A stretch of DNA of 64,000 bases from Tessaracoccus caeni (GTDB taxonomy: Bacteria; Actinomycetota; Actinomycetes; Propionibacteriales; Propionibacteriaceae). Positions 60,798 to 64,000 of the stretch are shown piece after piece. The DNA lies in assembly GCF_029211185.1 (NCBI RefSeq), contig NZ_JARGDO010000001.1, forward strand, positions 407,414 through 471,413, read 5' to 3'. The notes below the pieces were generated by a model. It did not search any database. It saw nothing but the letters and a program-made list of their open reading frames with translations, and was not told where the DNA came from. Both the position numbers and the translations under genes were made by a program. Position 1 is the stretch's first letter; each line of letters starts with the position of its first letter.

Positions 60798-61736
60798 TCA
60801 CGGTGACTTCGGCATCACGTTGACCACCTGATACTCACCGACCCTGAGCTGCTCCTCCGAGACCAGCTCCTGCTCGATCGTCCCGGACTGACCGATACCC
60901 GTCCAGGCCACGTCCCAATGCGCAGTGGCGGTGATGGTGTAATCGCCCTGCTTCCGGTAGCCGCTTTGATAGCCGCAGACCACCTTGTGCTCCGGCGAGA
61001 GAGTGGACTTCGTGTACGGCGCGCCTGGTCCGGAACAGGTCACCGCTTGGCTCCCATCACCGAAGTCCCAGACGACCTTGTCCAGCGTCGCGGTCAGCGA
61101 GACGGTGAAGCCTCGCTCCGATGCGCTCGCGGTCCGCGACCCGAGATCCGTTTGGGAGGTATCCGCCCACACCGGTACGGGGAAGCCGACGATGCCCATC
61201 GAGTCCGAGTTCTTCGACGTCGCCTGCGGGAAGGTCGCGATCGTCACCTTGGAAAGCTGAAGCTCCGCGACGGCACGCCACGCGAGTTCTTCCGGATCGG
61301 GCGGCGGAAGTGCAGGCGCGCCAGGCAGCCACCGCGTGAATGTCAACCCGTAGTCAGGATCAGCGCTGTTGAACAGCGGAGGGCTGCAGAGATAGACCGC
61401 GCCATCTGTGTTGCCGTTCCACGCAAAATCGGTCTTCGGAGGTGGGGGATCCATAGCCCTGCACCACCCGCTCACCGTCGGGCTCCAGATGCCCGCGTCG
61501 GTCGAACATGAAACCTCGCGCCCTTGGTAAGAACAGGTCGTCGTGCCACCCTTCGAACGTTTGCCATTGGTGGGCCGCGCGTCACCGTCACCGGAGTCCC
61601 CCACCGTTCCGGATTCGTCATTCCGGATGTATCCGAGGCCGTCCGTAGACACTCCGGGCGGCAAGTCGGCATAGGCGACCTGGCTCGCAAGTGCAGCGAT
61701 GATGCCAAGGAGCGGCCCAACGACACGTACCCGCAT
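60798..61736 (-). CDS. Exported protein of unknown function with PKD-like segment
   Basis: A 312-residue protein with a signal peptide (LGIIAALASQVAYA) and an otherwise soluble mature part. It has a Cys-pair region (TCSYQGREVSCSTDAG) and a C-terminal half with WDFGDGSQAVTCSGPGAPYT, which resembles a PKD/Ig-like strand motif (FGDG). No enzyme motif was seen. The ATG at 61736 overlaps the stop of the upstream lipoprotein gene (TGATG), so the pair is translationally coupled; GTG 61742 is an alternative. It is convergent with the phosphoesterase gene. Confidence 0.7.
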   Translation of the reverse strand: MRVRVVGPLLGIIAALASQVAYADLPPGVSTDGLGYIRNDESGTVGDSGDGDARPTNGKRSKGGTTTCSYQGREVSCSTDAGIWSPTVSGWCRAMDPPPPKTDFAWNGNTDGAVYLCSPPLFNSADPDYGLTFTRWLPGAPALPPPDPEELAWRAVAELQLSKVTIATFPQATSKNSDSMGIVGFPVPVWADTSQTDLGSRTASASERGFTVSLTATLDKVVWDFGDGSQAVTCSGPGAPYTKSTLSPEHKVVCGYQSGYRKQGDYTITATAHWDVAWTGIGQSGTIEQELVSEEQLRVGEYQVVNVMPKSP

Positions 61737-62371
61737 CAGCACTTGAGGTCAATCGTCTTTAGAAGGGCCGCCCTCCAGATATCGTCAGCGCCCTGCTCCA
61801 TGAGAAGGTCAAATCTCGTATTCTGGGCAACCAGACCCTCAGCTTCCTCATTGGTATCGACATGGACCGCCTTGATCTGGGTGCGGTCGAGGCAGTATGT
61901 GACATGGGCGGTCCTCACGCCATCGCCATTCGTGCTGGGCTCGCCGATCTCAACGTCTCGGAACACCGCATCGCCAACCTGCTTCAAGCCCTCATCCCTA
62001 AAGAACTGTATGGAGCGAACGATCTCAACGGCTTCTTGGCCCACGGTAACCAACTGGATCTCGCTCAGGTCCATCAGCGTGGGATCCTTAGCGAACTTGT
62101 CCAGCGTCTGGTGATACGCCTGCCAACCAGCGCGGATCTCCGCCTGTTCAGGGGTATCTCCCGACGTGTCGTCAGGGAACGACTCCAAGGCAGTGGGGCT
62201 AGGACTCGAAGACACCGAAGGACTCGGGGACTCCAACGGTGTGGGGCTGGGTTTGGTCGAGGTGCTGGCCGTGGGCGACGGTGACGTCGTTGGGTCCGGC
62301 TCGGAGGGCGTGCAAGCACCAACGAGCACGGTCGCGAGAACCACAACAGCAACGCGAACAGACTTTCGCAT
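61736..62371 (-). CDS. Lipoprotein of unknown function
   Basis: A 211-residue exported protein. The signal peptide VRVAVVVLATVLVGAC has a lipobox (Cys about 18), followed by a 40-residue Ser/Pro/Thr linker. A compact domain starts at about residue 70 with AEIRAGWQAYHQTLDKFAKD and contains HVTYCLDRTQIKAVHVDTNE. The second half resembles small alpha+beta folds of secreted actinobacterial lipoproteins, but no family is claimed. It is the first gene of a two-gene unit with the PKD-like protein. ATG 62371 fits the signal peptide; the frame stays open further upstream without coding character. Confidence 0.72.
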   Translation of the reverse strand: MRKSVRVAVVVLATVLVGACTPSEPDPTTSPSPTASTSTKPSPTPLESPSPSVSSSPSPTALESFPDDTSGDTPEQAEIRAGWQAYHQTLDKFAKDPTLMDLSEIQLVTVGQEAVEIVRSIQFFRDEGLKQVGDAVFRDVEIGEPSTNGDGVRTAHVTYCLDRTQIKAVHVDTNEEAEGLVAQNTRFDLLMEQGADDIWRAALLKTIDLKC

Positions 62372-62655
62372 CTCATCAACTCCATCGGCACCGTCGAGAT
62401 CACGTGGTTCACACCACGAATCAGCAGCGTTCCCCTCCCCACCGGTGAACTCGTCCGCCCATTCAACCAGGGCCGGCCATGCACGCGGAGGGTTTGCGAC
62501 AAGGCTGTGGAGAACTCCCCCGTCGGGATCAGCATTAGGGCACGGCACGGTCACACCCGTACACTTGGGCCTCGGACTTCCGTCGTCCGGCGTTTCCCGA
62601 GGTGATGTCACCGGCACCCTCAGAGCCCGGAACACCCCAGCAATCCCTTGGAGAG
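62372..62655. other. Divergent intergenic region upstream of typA
   Basis: About 290 bp without a gene. A possible -10 (TACACT, 62570-62575) lies about 85 nt ahead of typA, with no convincing -35. No hairpin or known leader motif was recognised. Confidence 0.3.
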
Positions 62656-62661
62656 ATGCGC

Positions 62662-64000
62662 ATGCCCATTCGTCATGACCTGCGAAACGTCGCGATCGTC
62701 GCGCACGTCGACCACGGAAAGACCACCCTCGTCGACGCCATGCTGTGGCAGTCCGGCGCATTCCGGGAAGGCTCCGACGTCAACAAGCGGGTCATGGATT
62801 CGATGGACCTCGAGCGCGAGAAGGGCATCACCATTCTCGCCAAGAACACTGCGGTCAAGCATCGTCGCCCCGACGGCACCGACATGATCATCAACATCAT
62901 CGACACCCCCGGCCACGCCGACTTCGGTGGCGAGGTGGAGCGCGGGCTGGAGATGGTCGACGGCGTGATCCTGCTGGTCGATTCCTCGGAGGGCCCACTC
63001 CCCCAGACCCGCTTCGTGCTGCGCAAGGCGTTGGCCAAGAAGCTGCCCATCATCGTGGTGGTGAACAAGGTGGACCGCTCCGACGCCCGCATCTCCGCGG
63101 TGGTCGACGAGACCTACGACCTGTTCATGGATCTCCTCGACGACGACGCCGGCGACGCGCTCGACTTCCCGATCGTCTTCGCCTCGGCCAAGGCCGGCCG
63201 GGCGTCGCTCACCCAGCCCGCCGACGGCGAGATGCCCGACTCCTCCAACCTCGAGCCGCTGTTCGACACCCTGTTCGAGCACATCCCCGCTCCCACCTAT
63301 GAGGAAGGCGCGGTGCTGCAGGCTCACGTCACCAACCTCGACGCCTCGCCGTACCTCGGCCGTCTGGCGCTGTGCCGGATCATCGAGGGCGAGCTGAAGC
63401 GCGGCCAGGTGGTGGCCTGGTGCCGGGCCGACGGCACCGTCAAGAACGTGAAGCTCACCGAACTGCTGATGACCGAGGCGCTGGAGCGCGTTCCCGCCGA
63501 GTCCGCGGGGCCGGGCGACATCGTCGCGATCGCCGGCATCCCGGAGATCACCATCGGCGAGACCCTCTCCGATCCCGAGAACCCCAAGCCGCTGCCGCTG
63601 ATCACGGTCGACCAGCCGTCGATCTCGATGACCATCGGCATCAACACCTCGCCGCTGGCCGGCAAGTCGGGCAAGAACCTGACCGCCCGCCTGGTGAAGG
63701 CCCGCCTTGAGCAGGAGCTGATCGGCAACGTGTCGATCAAGGTGCTGCCCACCGAGCGTCCCGATACCTGGGAGGTGCAGGGCCGTGGCGAGCTGCAGCT
63801 GGCCATCCTGGTGGAGATGATGCGACGCGAGGGCTTCGAGCTCACCGTCGGCAAACCGCAGGTGGTCACGCAGGTGATCGACGGCAAGGTGCACGAGCCC
63901 GTCGAGCGCCTCACCATCGATGTGCCCGAGGAGCACGTCGGCACGGTCACCCAGCTGCTGGGCACGCGCCGCGGCCGGATGGAGACCATGGTCAATCACG
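62662..64000 (+). CDS. typA: Translational GTPase TypA/BipA (3' partial)
   Basis: The first 446 residues of a ribosome-binding GTPase of the EF-G superfamily; the gene runs off the window. G motifs: AHVDHGKTTLVDAMLWQSG (G1), MDLEREKGITILAKNTAV (G2), IIDTPGHADFGGEVER (G3), VVNKVDR (G4) and FASAKAG (G5). Domain II and the start of domain III follow (VSIKVLPTERPDTWEVQGRG, ELQLAILVEMMRREGFELTV). It supports ribosome assembly and stress adaptation. ATG 62662 (MPIRHDLRNVAI) with GGAGAG 6 nt upstream is preferred; ATG 62656 directly abuts that site. Confidence 0.96.
   Translation, partial: MPIRHDLRNVAIVAHVDHGKTTLVDAMLWQSGAFREGSDVNKRVMDSMDLEREKGITILAKNTAVKHRRPDGTDMIINIIDTPGHADFGGEVERGLEMVDGVILLVDSSEGPLPQTRFVLRKALAKKLPIIVVVNKVDRSDARISAVVDETYDLFMDLLDDDAGDALDFPIVFASAKAGRASLTQPADGEMPDSSNLEPLFDTLFEHIPAPTYEEGAVLQAHVTNLDASPYLGRLALCRIIEGELKRGQVVAWCRADGTVKNVKLTELLMTEALERVPAESAGPGDIVAIAGIPEITIGETLSDPENPKPLPLITVDQPSISMTIGINTSPLAGKSGKNLTARLVKARLEQELIGNVSIKVLPTERPDTWEVQGRGELQLAILVEMMRREGFELTVGKPQVVTQVIDGKVHEPVERLTIDVPEEHVGTVTQLLGTRRGRMETMVNH

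Overview
The window reads as chromosomal DNA of a high-GC Gram-positive bacterium (Actinomycetota), most likely a member or relative of Propionibacteriaceae. The grounds are the GC-rich third codon positions in every real gene, frequent GTG starts, the actinobacterial families DUF3073 and DUF3151, a monomeric NADP isocitrate dehydrogenase, DtxR/IdeR-type iron boxes, and a purine gene set scattered with catabolic loci. The genus assignment is inference; no 16S or marker search was possible.

Positions 1-15.4 kb look like an accessory region. It opens with an iron-uptake block: two FecCD permeases and two iron-complex-binding lipoproteins, with three paralogous AraC regulators, each of duplicated architecture. 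Two divergent promoters there carry DtxR-like boxes. Then come a truncated XRE/HipB-like antitoxin fragment, an AHSA1/SRPBCC protein, a small CxxC protein, a helix-turn-helix remnant, a TetR regulator divergent from a membrane-DUF2306/quinone-oxidoreductase fusion with two tandem operators, a CPBP protease flanked by 115-bp direct repeats, and the C-terminal remnant of a serine recombinase whose reading frame ends inside tRNA-Lys. The tRNA-Lys 3' end faces this region, so it is a candidate island boundary.

Positions 15.4-22 kb return to core genes. They hold a membrane-anchored protein resembling an isolated GroEL apical domain, a secreted SH3/LAS-peptidase-like protein, a tRNA-Glu/Asp/Phe cluster, an alpha/beta hydrolase, DUF3073 and icd. 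Positions 22-56 kb carry nine purine biosynthesis genes (purM, purF, purL, purQ, purS, purC, purB, purD, purA). Interspersed are an alditol-oxidase-like FAD enzyme, an HPr-like protein, an M20 peptidase, a sugar locus (DeoR, GH4 glycosidase, ABC transporter, PfkB kinase), an MFS exporter, DUF4349, DUF4921, and a fatty-acid beta-oxidation-type cluster (MaoC, FabG4-like, thiolase, TetR, acyl-CoA oxidase-like enzyme).

Positions 56-64 kb contain dhaKLM for PTS-dependent dihydroxyacetone phosphorylation, DUF3151, a secreted endonuclease/exonuclease/phosphatase-family protein ending in a bare LPKTG motif, two overlapping exported proteins of unknown role, and the 5' part of typA/bipA, which runs off the window. 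Intergenic regions hold several families of large palindromes. Three long hairpins share a conserved 21-nt tip on unrelated stems. No CRISPR array, rRNA or intact insertion sequence was seen.
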